Assembly: GCF_026262505.1 (NCBI RefSeq)
Contig: NC_067206.1
Coordinates: 2,170,001 to 2,234,000, forward strand
DNA from: Trichomonas vaginalis G3
Lineage: Eukaryota; Parabasalia; Trichomonadida; Trichomonadidae
DNA: 64,000 nucleotides
Direction of reading: 5' to 3'
Each line of letters starts with the position of its first letter. Within the stretch, counting starts at the first letter, position 1. The translations under genes and the position numbers were made by a program. This document shows, piece by piece, positions 31,222 to 41,743 of the stretch. The notes under the pieces are model-generated. The model did no database searches. It was not told where the DNA came from and worked only from the letters and a program-made list of their open reading frames with translations.

Positions 31222-31656
31222 ATGTCCGACTACATTTACTATGACTCTTTCCCAGAACGTTTCCGTGAACTATTCAAAACTCAAGTAAAACTGAGAAACA
31301 TGCATTTTAACAAAGACAGACCCATTGACGATGAAAGAAACCCTGAATATATTACAATCCCTTATGACGCAAAGTTCATTGCATACATTCCTTATGGTCG
31401 CAGAGGAACGAAAACTATTTCAACAAAGAACAAAAATTATTTCTGGAGCGATGAAGAAAATTGCCTTATCTACATAAATGCATACTTAAATAAAGCTACA
31501 TATTGTACAAAAGAAGGTTGGACTGGATTTGAGCTCTACATATACGACGACGATGGAAACAGACGTTGTGTATACCCATACGATAATATGTACCATTGTT
31601 TTCATCAAGCATTAAACGAATACATAGTCAGTAAGGGTCTCATTCCTGCTGAGTAG
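31222..31656 (+). CDS. TIR-encoded protein, 144 aa (left copy)
   Basis: Soluble, aromatic-rich (SDYIYYDSFPERFRELFKTQ; KNYFWSDEENCLIYINAYL), with no known domain. An identical copy lies in the other terminal repeat (54474-54908), so the element carries two doses facing inward. The intact frame and perfect identity, amid many broken genes, suggest either recent gene conversion or constraint. Terminal genes in Mavericks are often of unknown function; a regulatory or end-binding role would be a guess. Confidence 0.75.
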   Translation: MSDYIYYDSFPERFRELFKTQVKLRNMHFNKDRPIDDERNPEYITIPYDAKFIAYIPYGRRGTKTISTKNKNYFWSDEENCLIYINAYLNKATYCTKEGWTGFELYIYDDDGNRRCVYPYDNMYHCFHQALNEYIVSKGLIPAE

Positions 31657-31756
31657 AAATGTTATATTTTTGTTCTGTCATTTATAAAAAAAATAAACTT
31701 AAAATTAATGATATCACCACTCCCACACGTATGAAAACATAGCGCAAAAATAAATT

Positions 31757-31838
31757 TAGGTGAAGTGGTGAAATCTCACCTCTTTTTTCACCTAGCCGCT
31801 TTGCGGCTCTGACCCTTTGGGTCTCTTTTTTCACCTCA
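31757..31838. terminator. Palindromic junction module between convergent genes (left TIR)
   Basis: Nested palindromes between the gene ends at 31656(+) and 31852(-): GGTGAAATCTCACC, AGCCGCTTTGCGGCT and GACCCTTTGGGTC, bordered by AGGTGAA/TTCACCT. The same module recurs at 40446, 44131 and 54294, each time where two genes converge, so it may mark transcript 3' ends on both strands. Function inferred from position only. Confidence 0.5.
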
Positions 31839-31851
31839 TGAATTCATTGCT

Positions 31852-32088
31852 TTATAACTCTCTTCCTTTCTCCAACTCTTCTAACTTCTTCCTAAGTTCA
31901 GCAATGTTGTCCTCATGAAGTTTAATCTTCCTTAATATACCTTCTCTATCTAATGGTTGCTTTATCTTTCTAAACTGAACTCTACCATCCTTCATAGTAT
32001 GAACGTAAAAACCTTCTGGAACCGCTCCTGATTTAATGTATTCTACCAAAAATTTTTGTTTCATTGCTTCAGTGACTTTAGTCGTCAT
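31852..32088 (-). CDS. Small Maverick protein, 78 aa
   Basis: N-terminal half carries PEGFYVHTMKDGRVQFRKIK, a motif that recurs in the 151-aa protein at 34218 (HPFYYVSQSKDGKIYVRKRK). C-terminal half is a short coiled coil (IAELRKKLEELEKG). Its last codons lie within the terminal repeat, read in a different frame from the gene that ends inside the opposite repeat. Unknown function; possibly a small structural or nucleic-acid-binding protein. Confidence 0.65.
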   Translation of the reverse strand: MTTKVTEAMKQKFLVEYIKSGAVPEGFYVHTMKDGRVQFRKIKQPLDREGILRKIKLHEDNIAELRKKLEELEKGREL

Positions 32089-32136
32089 TTTACTCTAAAT
32101 AAAATGTTCAAATAAAATAAAACTAACATTATTTTT

Positions 32137-32607
32137 TCAGTAAGGAAACGCAGGAGTTTTACGATTTATTTGAGGAGTAGGTTCTGGTTTAAATGTTGGA
32201 GTCGGTTTTGGAGTTGACTTTTGAACAGGAGTTTGTACTTTCATAGGTTCAGGAGTCATTGAAGGTGTTGTTTGTGAAGGCGTTGGTTTTGACGTTGGTT
32301 TTGGCGATGGTGTCGGAGTTTGTTCAAATTCAGCTACTTCAGTATTATTTATAACATTTGCTTTATTTCTTTTCAACATCATTACTGCTCCTGCTGTAGC
32401 TAGCAAACCTAGTGGGAGACCATATTTTATATAAGGACTTGACCAAATGCTATTTTTGACAGGAGCTGGTGGAACACCTAACCTTGGTGAGACTGCTCTT
32501 TGCCATTGTGCAGCTCGTAAGAAATATTCAATAGGTGCTCCATAATCGTTTGGTAAAGTTTGTTTCATAGATGGTGAAGGTTCACGAGAGCTTGATGAAG
32601 AACTCAT
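32137..32607 (-). CDS. Maverick membrane protein with Pro/Thr-rich tail, 156 aa
   Basis: Polar N-terminus rich in serine, one membrane segment near residues 55-75 (IKYGLPLGLLATAGAVMMLK), then a basic stop (KRNK) and a repetitive P/T/K tail (TPSPKPTSKPTPSQTTPSMT). Looks like a single-pass protein of a virion inner membrane or an exposed mucin-like stalk. It lies next to the capsid gene on the same strand. No family recognised. Confidence 0.65.
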   Translation of the reverse strand: MSSSSSSREPSPSMKQTLPNDYGAPIEYFLRAAQWQRAVSPRLGVPPAPVKNSIWSSPYIKYGLPLGLLATAGAVMMLKRNKANVINNTEVAEFEQTPTPSPKPTSKPTPSQTTPSMTPEPMKVQTPVQKSTPKPTPTFKPEPTPQINRKTPAFPY

Positions 32608-32637
32608 TTATAAGCTTTAAAAATAAACGTTCATCCT

Positions 32638-34213
32638 TTATTCCTCACTGTCGTCCGTGGCTAAGTTATAGTCGTCAAGTCTTATTATTGGTATGCCTGA
32701 CTGTCTTACTTGTATTGCAAAGCAACAATCCCTCATAAATCCAATAAGTGGCTTTGGTACGTTTTCAGTTGCTAGTTCAATAGGTCCTTTAACAGACAAT
32801 TTGTATGTTATTGGAGCAGTAGATGTTTGACCTTGCTGGAAGCAAAAGTCCACTTCTGTTGGAAAACCACATAAGAAATGTGTGTTGTCATAGCTATCCC
32901 ATTTATGTTCCACACTACCATCATCCACCAATGACCTCATAACATCTTCATTAAATCCAATCATATCATTGTTTGTATTGCAAGCGTTCGCAACCATTTC
33001 ATAAAATACAGGTCCATATGATTTTTCAGGTTCTGCAGGCATATTTCCATAAGCTCCCATGGAAAGCTGAAGATATTTAAACTTAGGGTTCTCAAAATTA
33101 ACATAATAGTTGTCTTTCTTTCTAAATAGTGCCCAAATACTTTTAACATTAATAGGCGTATAAGCTGCTGTAAATGTTGCACTTGAACTATCTGTATTCT
33201 TTGAGAATGAACCGTCCATAGGAATCCAATCCATAACTTTAACAGGAAAACATAAAGCCTCGTTTGTATAATGTTCTACAAGTTCTGTATAAATGTTAGG
33301 GTCTAAAGAGAATGACTTTGGATGAATGAAACATTCATTAAAATCCATCTTTGTTCGAAATAGTTGCTGGTTTACAGTTGTAATAGTAACTGTTCCACTA
33401 GCTTCTACTGCCTTCGTTATCATAGTGAATGGTTCATTCCATGGAACAAATTTATTTGTCGGTGGATTTGAATCTGAAGCAAATGCAACTTTAAGAGTTG
33501 GATTGAAAGCAATGATATCATTTACAGATATAGATGTGCATTGTAAGGCGTCGCTACTGAACTTTACTTTAAGCTGAATGTTTCCTGCAAAAGCTGGAAT
33601 AAATCGAATAGCTTCTAATGGAAGGAATCTTCTAACAGGAATTCTTAAACGAAGCTTAAAATCAAATGATTTTCCTGCTGTAATTGGACCACTAACAATT
33701 TGTCCTGTTCTGCATGTTCCCGAATGACTCCATACATCTTCATGTCGAGTCTTTGAAAAAAACATCTACTTTCTTTATTTGTTCGGTAGTTTGTGAGTTT
33801 GAAGTTATATATGCTTCTTCTCTTGCGTTGTCTTGAGAATATACGATACGACCATTTGCAAGGATTTGATATCCAGCAACTGCATAGAAAGCGTCATCGA
33901 AACCAATCCAAAATCCTGGTGGGTTTGTTTTATTGGAACCTGAACCAATTTCTTTATCTACAATAAATTGACCTTCCATTTTATACGTAATGAATGTATT
34001 GTAAAGGTCCAACATATTTTCACCAGGAGGTGAGAGATTGAATGTTACCCATGTGTTATCTTTAGCAGTTCCAGGTTGTGATGGAATCTTTGCGTCAGAA
34101 TATTTTCTATTAGTGTCACCAATTTGAACTGCATTGTCTATGATATCGAAATATGAGCGAATCTGATGAATATGCTCTGCTGGAGTAAATTCGTTTAACT
34201 GTTCGTTCTGCAT
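32638..34213 (-). pseudogene. Probable major capsid protein (double jelly roll), one frameshift
   Basis: Two overlapping pieces on the minus strand, 33740-34213 (N-terminal, 157 aa) and 32638-33765 (375 aa), together ~525 aa. They switch frame by one base at a T7 run near 33753-33759 (minus strand). Beta-rich, soluble, with NTWVTFNLSPPGENMLDLYN near the start and LRIRIPVRRFLPLEAIRF-type strands later. Size, composition and place beside the membrane-protein gene fit the Polinton major capsid protein; identification is by context, no structure-level test was possible. The homopolymer site allows sequencing error, mutation, or programmed frameshifting. Confidence 0.6.
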
Positions 34214-34217
34214 GTAT

Positions 34218-34673
34218 TTACTTCAGATAAAAATATCTATTTACTTCATTATTCTCACTCTTCTTCTTGGTATTCGTGGGAAGTTGTTTCTTGACATTTT
34301 CAATGAACTGTACATTCTCTTTTGTCTCAACTTCTTTCACTGGCGGGTCAGGGTTCTTTGACTCGGTTTGTTTTTCAATGAAATTCACGAACTTTGCAAT
34401 AAGCTCTTGGTTCGTTATTGAAAGTACATCTGGCTTCTTTTCTTCTTGTTCTTTTGGTGGCTCAGTTTGAACAGAAGGTTTTATATGGGCTTCGTGGACT
34501 TCACCCTTGCCATGCACCTTAATGTTGTCGCTCTCTGCATTCGCTAATGGTACCTTTCTTTTTCTTACGTATATTTTACCATCTTTACTCTGACTTACGT
34601 AATAGAAAGGATGTTGTATTCCTCTTGCGTCATTTAATATAATAGACTCTCGCTCTGATTTTGACAAGCTCAT
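34218..34673 (-). CDS. Maverick protein, 151 aa, basic with FYYV-DGK motif
   Basis: Begins SLSKSERESIILNDARGIQH and continues with PFYYVSQSKDGKIYVRKRK, the motif shared with 31852-32088. The rest is charged and probably disordered (PPKEQEEKKPD, KKKSENNEVN). It sits directly upstream of the capsid gene, same strand, 4-bp gap. Perhaps a scaffold or core protein; unknown. Confidence 0.6.
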   Translation of the reverse strand: MSLSKSERESIILNDARGIQHPFYYVSQSKDGKIYVRKRKVPLANAESDNIKVHGKGEVHEAHIKPSVQTEPPKEQEEKKPDVLSITNQELIAKFVNFIEKQTESKNPDPPVKEVETKENVQFIENVKKQLPTNTKKKSENNEVNRYFYLK

Positions 34674-34718
34674 TTTACATCGGTTAAAGTTTTAAGTTAG
34701 TTTTTTATCTACAGTCAA

Positions 34719-34991
34719 ATGACTCAGACAAGTCATATGGACAAGACCCAAGGGGTCATAGATGTTGAAGCATTGAAGAAAGAAATTCGCGAGCAAATTT
34801 TATCCGAACTGAAGGAACAAAAACAAGAACAAAAGCCAGAGAGACCAAAGAGAAAACTTAGTGAAAAACAACTAGCTGCATTAGCTGCTGGAAGACAGAA
34901 GAACCCACGTTTGCTGGCGAAAAAAGCTAGAGAAGAAGCAAAAGCAAAGGAAGAACAAAAAGCAAAGGAAGCTGAAGCAAAGAAAGAGTAA
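34719..34991 (+). CDS. Small highly basic/charged helical protein, 90 aa
   Basis: Helix with KREIREQILSELKEQKQEQK-like charge runs, then KRKLSEKQLAALAAGRQKN, RLLAKKA and an EAKAKEEQKAKEAEAKKE tail. The KLSEKQLAALAAGR segment resembles short DNA-binding/chromatin-type motifs seen in viral core proteins. Divergent from 34673, 45 bp apart. Possibly a DNA-condensing protein. Confidence 0.55.
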   Translation: MTQTSHMDKTQGVIDVEALKKEIREQILSELKEQKQEQKPERPKRKLSEKQLAALAAGRQKNPRLLAKKAREEAKAKEEQKAKEAEAKKE

Positions 34992-35015
34992 ATGGTTTAT
35001 TTTTATCCAAACTAA

Positions 35016-35872
35016 ATGTATAGACAAATACCTTTATCTGTTGCGTTCAGTAGTGAAAACCCTGACGTCAAAATAAAGGGGAACAGAGTAACGTTTAAGT
35101 TTCCAACAGACTGGATTGTGAACATAAATGAAGAGAAGTACATTGGCATAACATCTATGTATATAACACGTGCTTTCAGAAAGGTTGACTTTATACTTCA
35201 AGTCGAGATAGAAAATGACGAACAGTCTTTAAGCGCCCAAAACATTCACATATACAAATACTTTAAAGACGATACAACATTGTTGCAATGTATGATTTCA
35301 TTTAATGAGATGTTCGAGAAAAAGTTCAACATTGAAGTACAAACTTTACAGCCTTTACGTGAGTTTCTTGCACAACTGAAGGAAGAAGGTAGTCAGCCAC
35401 AACTTATAGACTTTCATTATGAATTTAATGAAAATGAAGATGGAACACATGACTGTCAATTCATTGTATTCTCACCATTCAATGAAGTCGCTAAAAAGAA
35501 AGAAAATCCATTACGTATAAGATTTCAAATCTCCGAACCAAGTGATGATTTTAAGAATGTTTTCAATTATGATGCAATGCTTCGAGGAAAAATGAATTTT
35601 CAAAGATTGTAACACCTGGCATTTGGGATAGAAAGCAAGCAATACTTTACTCTAATATAGCCAAAGGCGTTGAAAATGAGTTCATTGGTCATACAAGAAC
35701 TTCACCACTTCCTAACCCTAAATACTATAAATTAACTGGCTTCAATCGTGAGTTTTGGATAGACATGTTCTCCACTCATGACCATAAATGTCCAGTGTTC
35801 TTGCCTCCAGATGGGAAGGACTGTCTCTACATTGAAGCACAACTCTTAAACTCTACCATCGCAGTATTGTAA
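35016..35872 (+). pseudogene. Candidate minor capsid/penton-type protein, frameshifted
   Basis: The ATG frame at 35016 stops at 35612, but an adjoining frame continues without stop to a TAA at 35870-35872 (ITPGIWDRKQ... onward), so a one-base slip near 35600 splits a ~285-aa protein. The N-terminal half shares a pattern with the 293-aa protein at 52664 ([FY]-x-[FY]P-x2-W-[IV] followed by E-K-x-I-x-I/R-x2-x-Y/V-I), suggesting paralogous structural proteins. No enzyme motif. Confidence 0.45.
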
Positions 35873-35901
35873 AATCTACGCTAGCTTTATTTTTATCACG
35901 A

Positions 35902-36022
35902 ATGACCTCATTGCTGACAAAAATAAGCCGCTAGCGGCAAGGGCGAAGCCCATGACCTCATTCATGACCTCATTGCTGACAAAAATAAGCCGCTAGCGGC
36001 AAGGGCGAAGCCCATGACCTCA
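35902..36022. repeat. Two 62-bp tandem repeats with GC palindromes
   Basis: ATGACCTCATTGCTGACAAA begins units at 35902 and 35964. Each contains AGCCGCTAGCGGCA and GGGCGAAGCCC palindromes. It lies between the convergent ends of 35016-35872 and the polymerase gene, like the other junction modules. Confidence 0.8.
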
Positions 36023-36050
36023 GAACTTCAACTTACGAATAAAGCTTGTT

Positions 36051-39000
36051 TTAGTCGTTATTGAAAAGTTGAAACTTTTCAGCAAAGCAAGGTTGACATG
36101 ACTTACATAAGTCGAATGCAATCTCTTGACCATCATAAAGTGCTTTGTAAAGTTTCATTAAACTGAACTCAGAGTCTTTGTCATATGTTTCCAACAGGTA
36201 TGTGAATGTTCTTATCTTCATTGTAATAGCATTGTATAGCTTCAGGAAACATTTCATTAGCGGTTAAAGCAATAACATCTTGCTTCACGCCTTTCATTCT
36301 GCAGTGAAATGCAACTTCATTTAAATCGTTAGTGAGTAAGTCTATGTAGGTCTTCTTTCCACAGAAAATACTTTTATAAGCTAAACTTTGTTTTCCAGGT
36401 GTTATTTCTGCAAAGTCGCTATGAAATTGACCAAGGTTCTTCCTATAAGTTCGCGACCATATCTCTTCTTAAACTCTGCTGCAAGCTTTGGGATGTCTTC
36501 ATTATATAAGTGCATACTGTCGGTATCCTGGTAAAAGATTTGAAGTCCCATGTCCTCTGCAGTACAGAATACTTCATTCATAATACGTTTTGACATAGAC
36601 AGAATATTAACACCAAGTGGACAGAAGTTAAAGTGTCTGCAAATGCTTTTCGTTAGCTTGAAAATAGTTTTATCTGAACCATCCAAACCTTCGAACTTCA
36701 CTATATGGTTGTAATTTCTTATAGCATATCTTATAGCATCTTTGTCATTTACTATGGTTATTTTTGACTCAATAGGAGATAGAATAGTTTTTGCCATAAA
36801 TGCTGTTCAGAATGAGTTTTATAATTTCTTGTAAGGGGTTTCCTTCTTTCTATACTTTAACCTTAACTCAAACAACTTCTTTACTTCATCTCTTATTCTC
36901 ATATCTCTGTTTCCATCGTAATAGTATCCTTGCAACACTTCACATTTGACACATTGATATTTTATGAGGTCTTGTAATGTTATATGGTCAACATACATGA
37001 GACAGCAAGTGTTTGAACTTCTTGGAACGTTAAGTTCTGGATTTAGTTCAGGGTTCGCAAACTATTAAATGAAAGTGTCTGGGTATACCAATCTCTGTTA
37101 TCTTAATGAGAACAAAGAAGCCAGACATAAACTTTTCACCAATGGGTTCCTTTTGGTCATCATCGAATAAATGTCTCATGAGATACTCTGTGCTTAGCAT
37201 CTCATCCTTCAATACTTTTGGAATTCCTTCTAAAGTATAAAGTCTTGCTATAGCTGAAGGATATAATGAAACAGTGTCGAAGTCAGCAATGAGTTTCTTT
37301 TTGCTCTTTTGTTTCATGTTATCTGACAACATACATCTTCCACCTTGAATGCATCTCGAAATAAATTCTCTTGGTTTATTTGAGAGGTCATAAAGATTTC
37401 CATTCGGGAAGTATACTCTGTTCTCAAACAATTTGTTAGCAATAGAACAAATACTAACGTAGTCATAAACGTTTAAATCAAACTCTTTCAATAAGTCATT
37501 GCGGAACTTTACAAACCTTCTCTTAAAATTCTTACATCTTGTTTGCAGTAAAACGTGCTATATTTTTCTAAGTCGAAGTGGTTTTCATCTATTCTGCAAC
37601 CTTTGATGGAATCTATGTTCTTCATAAATGTATCTGCATCATGGATAAACTTACATGCTTCAGAAATGACACCAGTTCTGTTGTCATTTGCTAACAAAAC
37701 ACTGCTGTAGTAGTTATATGGAAATACTTCTTTCGGTCCTGTTTGTAAGTTAAACATAGCAGGAAATAGTTTAAGCTTCTTATTTATAACACTGTAAGAG
37801 TTTTATAATAATTGCCCGTCCTTTATATAAACCAGTTATTTGCATTGTTCGTGAACCTTTAATGATGGGAGTTCCTTCACTTCTGTCATGTGTCTTAAGA
37901 TGAAGTTTATGTCATAACTGAGGTTATGGAAATATATTAAACTCTTGTCAGGAAGTCTTTCCAAAAATTCTGTTGCACAGTTTTGACCCCAAATGCTTTC
38001 ACTCACTGAACCATCTTCACTGTCATAACAGATGTTAAAAGCTTTATGAAAGCCATCCGTACTACACTCAAAGTCAGCAAAGAAAACGTGCTCAGGAATG
38101 AATTTACATTTAGCTTTATTTACTTCTTTTGACTCTGCTTTCTTCTTCAGTTGTACACAATACTTTGGAGCATATGTCAAATCTTTAAATGGTGCAAGGT
38201 TCTGTTTATATAAGTCAGTAGTATATGTGAAAAGTTCTCCATAAGAAATAGGTTCGAAATATTTGCACTCCCACAATGTTTTCATAACATCCCATAGCGG
38301 TGTTGTTCTATCATAACGAACTACATATTTATCTTCTCTCTTTGTATAAATCTTCATCTGTTTCTCAATGTTCATTCCACCACACTCCTTCAAGATTTCT
38401 ATATAGTTTCGAATGAAGTATGTTGTCATTGGTAATCTTTCATTTAGCATGTAGTGGTCTTCAACAAGAAGTAAGTCAATAGTTCTAACAGTTTCGCATT
38501 CTTTTGGTATATATCTCTTTATTTCATTATGTCTTGAGTCATTGAAATAACCAATGGTAACATTAAATGCTATACCTGTTGAATCGGAAATTTCTTGTAC
38601 TTTACTTTGAGGAAAGTCTCTAACACGAATGACTTCTCTCATGTGGTCAATAGTTTCTTCATTTACTCCAGCCTGAATGCAAGCATAAACGAAACAATTG
38701 TCCTCTGTCATAAGTGTTGCAGTTCTTTTGTTCAGTTCATTGAAGATTTGGTAGCGTTCAAGATTTATAGGTAATGTGCAAAGATACTTCCAGAACTGAC
38801 CGCTTCTCTTCTTATAAAACTTCTTTTCACCATTATCTTTCCAAAAGCTTTCTATAAGTGCTGGGTTTCCTGTTTGCTTAAGAGCTTCCAAAATGGCTTT
38901 CTGGTCATTTGTCAGTGTGCTTTCATCTCTATATGGTCTCTTTTTTGGTTTGCCTTTCTTTACATCTGACATCGTTAAGCCTTCATATTCTGTTAAATCA

Positions 39001-39866
39001 TACATCTTTATTTCGGTAAGATTCTTTATGTTTGTCAAGAAGAAGTCATAGTGCATTTCAACAATACCTGCAGCATTTGCTTCTATCTCTGATATAAAGT
39101 TCTCCTTCAAGAGCTGATGTAGTAATGTTCCAATATTATTGAGGTTTAACGTAGAACATTCATACTTTCCACCAAGTTTATAACATACCATCCATCTCTG
39201 TTGCGAGTTTATTTTAATTTTCTCTAAGAGTCTCATGAAAACCTTACCGAAATGTTTGTGTAAGTAGTCTCTGTTTGGTTCATCTAAAGCTTCGATGTTA
39301 AAGTCAATGAGTCTATTGCCTGACTTCACATTTCTCTTCCTATTCTCTTCATCTTTCTTTAACCATCTCTCACCTTCTTTTGGTTTGTCGTCAATGGAAC
39401 GAATGACATCGTTAGCTTTGCGAACTTGTTCTATAGCACTTTTAAACATCTCTCTTCTCTGTTGTTTCAGTGTGTCATCTCTCTTTCGTGTTTCACCAAC
39501 GTTTGCATTTGTTATGTCAAACATCTCTCTTCTTACTTCATGAGGTACAGCTCTTCTTGTTTCACCAACGTTTGCATTTGTTATGTCAAACATCTCTCTT
39601 CTTACTTCATGAGGTACTGAACGTCTATGATATAAGTCAATAGCAATGTCATTTAAAGGAAATGCTCTTGCATGGACTTCGTCCTCGCCGCGTTGCGGCT
39701 TTATGAACTCATGAATTCTATCATAACTTATTGCACCATTATAGTCTTTAATGAAGTCAGCGAGTGCTTTTTTGTTTGTTGCGTAATGCTTTGCAACATC
39801 TATATTAGCTTCTGTAAGAAGTTGTTTTATTTCCGAGTGTTCTAACTTAGACAACTTCCGATACAT
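36051..39866 (-). pseudogene. Family-B DNA polymerase with OTU-like region, multiply frameshifted
   Basis: Readable from ATG 39866 to the stop at 36051 in at least six frame blocks (37836-39866, 37509-37757, 37048-37491, about 36790-37040, 36402-36797, 36051-36257). N-terminal ~330 residues hold a 22-aa tandem duplication (VPHEVRREMFDITNANVGET twice, 39490-39620). Near residues 380-500 an OTU-like cysteine-protease pattern (DNCFVYACIQAG ... LLVEDHYMLNE). Exonuclease motifs FFADFECSTD (~38065-38095) and YFHNLSYDINF (~37905-37940). Polymerase motif A ADFDTVSLYPS (~37260-37300), motif B LNSIYGKT (~36790), motif C YQDTDS (~36515-36535). This is the protein-primed Polinton polymerase that copies the element. 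Catalytic motifs are all present, but frameshifts preclude a product from this copy as written. Confidence 0.9.
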
Positions 39867-39956
39867 CTTTAGTAGGAAATAAAAAAATATTTTTGAAAAA
39901 ATTAGATTAGATTTTTTTTAAGTTATTTTTCAAAATAATTTAATATTTTTATTTTA

Positions 39957-40430
39957 ATGAAACACATGCAAGATTGCAAGTTCTTTTCATACAATGCTCT
40001 CGCTACTGCCATCAAGAATGAGTTCAATAATGCTTCAAACGTTAATGTTATCTTTAACAAGAAGTTTGTGAAAGAATCTAAGTTTGGTCAGTATGTCAGA
40101 CCATTAGCTATCGTCATTGACCGCAAACGTTATACTTCACAAGAGTTAGCAGTAGTTTTGAAACAAAAGGGTTTCTTCGTGAATGTCAAAGATACACACT
40201 ATACTGTCATAAAGAACTCCAACATTGACTTCTTCAGTATTGCTATGAATCTTTCCGAACAGAAAGAATATAAGAAGGGTGAAACATCTGTGAAATATTA
40301 TCCTTCATCTCTGAAGACAATAACGAACAAAGATGTTATACAAAAGTTCTTACCAAAGGTTGAAGAAGCTTCAATTGACATTGACGAAGGAAGTGAAATG
40401 GTTGAAGAAATTGACCCTGAAGCTATTTAA
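39957..40430 (+). CDS. Maverick protein, 157 aa, unknown
   Basis: Divergent from the polymerase gene. Soluble mixed alpha/beta with RPLAIVIDRKRYTSQELAVV and KQKGFFVNVKDTHYTVIKN, then an acidic tail (EEASIDIDEGSEMVEEIDPE). No recognised domain. Frame intact. Followed by a junction module (40446-40512). Confidence 0.65.
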   Translation: MKHMQDCKFFSYNALATAIKNEFNNASNVNVIFNKKFVKESKFGQYVRPLAIVIDRKRYTSQELAVVLKQKGFFVNVKDTHYTVIKNSNIDFFSIAMNLSEQKEYKKGETSVKYYPSSLKTITNKDVIQKFLPKVEEASIDIDEGSEMVEEIDPEAI

Positions 40431-40445
40431 CCAAAAATATATTTT

Positions 40446-40512
40446 TGGTGAAGAGACCCAAAGGGTCAGAGCCGCAAAGCGGCTAGGTGAGATATCACCT
40501 GTTTTTTCACCT
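40446..40512. terminator. Palindromic junction module between convergent genes (internal copy 1)
   Basis: GACCCAAAGGGTC, AGCCGCAAAGCGGCT and GGTGAGATATCACC, flanked by GGTGAAGAG and TTCACCTC. Same components as 31757-31838. It lies between the end of 39957-40430 (+) and the end of 40566-41421 (-). Confidence 0.5.
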
Positions 40513-40565
40513 CATTCTCTCTTCGTTAATGTTGTCGTGACTTCTTCGTTAATGTTGTCGTGACT

Positions 40566-41421
40566 TCATTCTTCCTCTTTGAAGTTATCGAAATATTCTG
40601 TTATTTTTTCCTTCAGTAATGTTAAGTCTTCTTTGAAGGTAAGTATTGTGCAACCTTTGATGTCATAGTGTGTTTGAGGAAGAGTATTTTTGACAATTTC
40701 TTTTATTTGCTCATTCGGTGTCATTGAAATCGGTAAGTTTTCACGATAGAACCAGTTTCTGTCAGATTTATATATTTTAGCAAGGTCGTAAAAGCTTTTG
40801 TTGTTTCTTCTGACTAAATGCAACATAACCATATCTCTATCTTCTTCTTTCTCCAACTCTTCAGTATAAATCATATACTTATAACTCTTTTCCTTTCCTT
40901 TTGGTACTGAACGTGGTATTCTTTTCTGTATGCTTTTGTCTTTGGATTCAATGACTTCATCTTTTGCTTGAAGTTTCTTTTCCATCTCTCCACGTTCTGC
41001 TTATATAGTTCATCTAACATCATGAAAATATAACAAGCATAACGTGTGAAGCCCACATTGCAACAGCATTTACTAAAAGTCTATGAACATAATATCCTCT
41101 CAAACCGTTTGGCAATTTTTCACGTTTTCATAGAGTTTTGCGACTGGGATTTTTTACCTACTCGCTGTTCTTCACTTTTTCAGAAAAAAGTACGTCTCGC
41201 TGTGCTTCACTTAATAGTTCTATGGTGCTTTGGTTCCTAAACCAGTCTTTAGGAAGCTTAGTATCTGGAGCAAAACAAGCCGTCAAAATACTTTGCATTT
41301 GATACATATCATCTTTGACTGAACGAATGAGTCTCAATTGTTTTGTTATATTGTATGTATTCGTATTCTTCATTTATGGCTTCATGAACGATAGCAGTTG
41401 TTTGTTCTCTAATGTTGACAT
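40566..41421 (-). pseudogene. KilA-N domain protein 1, frameshifted
   Basis: Starts near the ATG at 41421 and ends at 40566, in several frame blocks. The middle contains the KilA-N signature: KDWFRNQSTIELL (~41220-41260), then LRGYYVHRLLVNAVAMWAS and YACYIFMMLDEL (~41000-41090). A coiled coil follows (40900-40985), then a C-terminal region (DMVMLHLVRRNNKSFYDLAK, WFYRENLP) resembling the DUF3627-type tails of Bro/KilA-N viral proteins. KilA-N is a DNA-binding fold common in large DNA viruses and expanded in trichomonads. The upstream half is repeated at 41744-42222. Confidence 0.75.
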
Positions 41422-41529
41422 ATCTGTCTTTACATACAGGATAAAAAATAAATAAAATAAAAACTAACTATTATTTTTTTTGAGATAAACACTATATTCT
41501 TCACAACATTAAATTTTATCCTGTATGAA

Positions 41530-41732
41530 ATGACTTTAAAAAGATTATTGACTGACTTCGAATACTATATCTCATTGACGCACTGACAGACCCTCAAAAC
41601 TGTGTTGAAAGTTCTTTAAGCTTTAAGATTGAAGGTACGACGCATTTTGTCTTCACTTACGTATTGAAAGAATATGACCGTTATCATAACGAAGTGAATC
41701 AAACACTAATAAAATTTGTAGATAAAAAATTG
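41530..41732 (+). pseudogene. Truncated first copy of the small gene at 42331
   Basis: ATG at 41530 opens the same sequence as 42331 but carries a two-base insertion (TATATCTC) about 45 bases in, and stops early. Downstream it is intact where the other copy is shifted (TGTGTTGAAAG). It ends at the duplication boundary. Confidence 0.6.
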
Positions 41733-41743
41733 CTCATTCGCTA

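Larger units (their letters stand above)
30965..31868. repeat. Maverick left terminal inverted repeat (904 bp)
   Basis: Matches the reverse complement of 54262-55165 without visible difference. It includes a complete gene (31222-31656), a palindromic gene-junction module, and the last ~17 bases of the gene ending at 31852. Confidence 0.93.
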
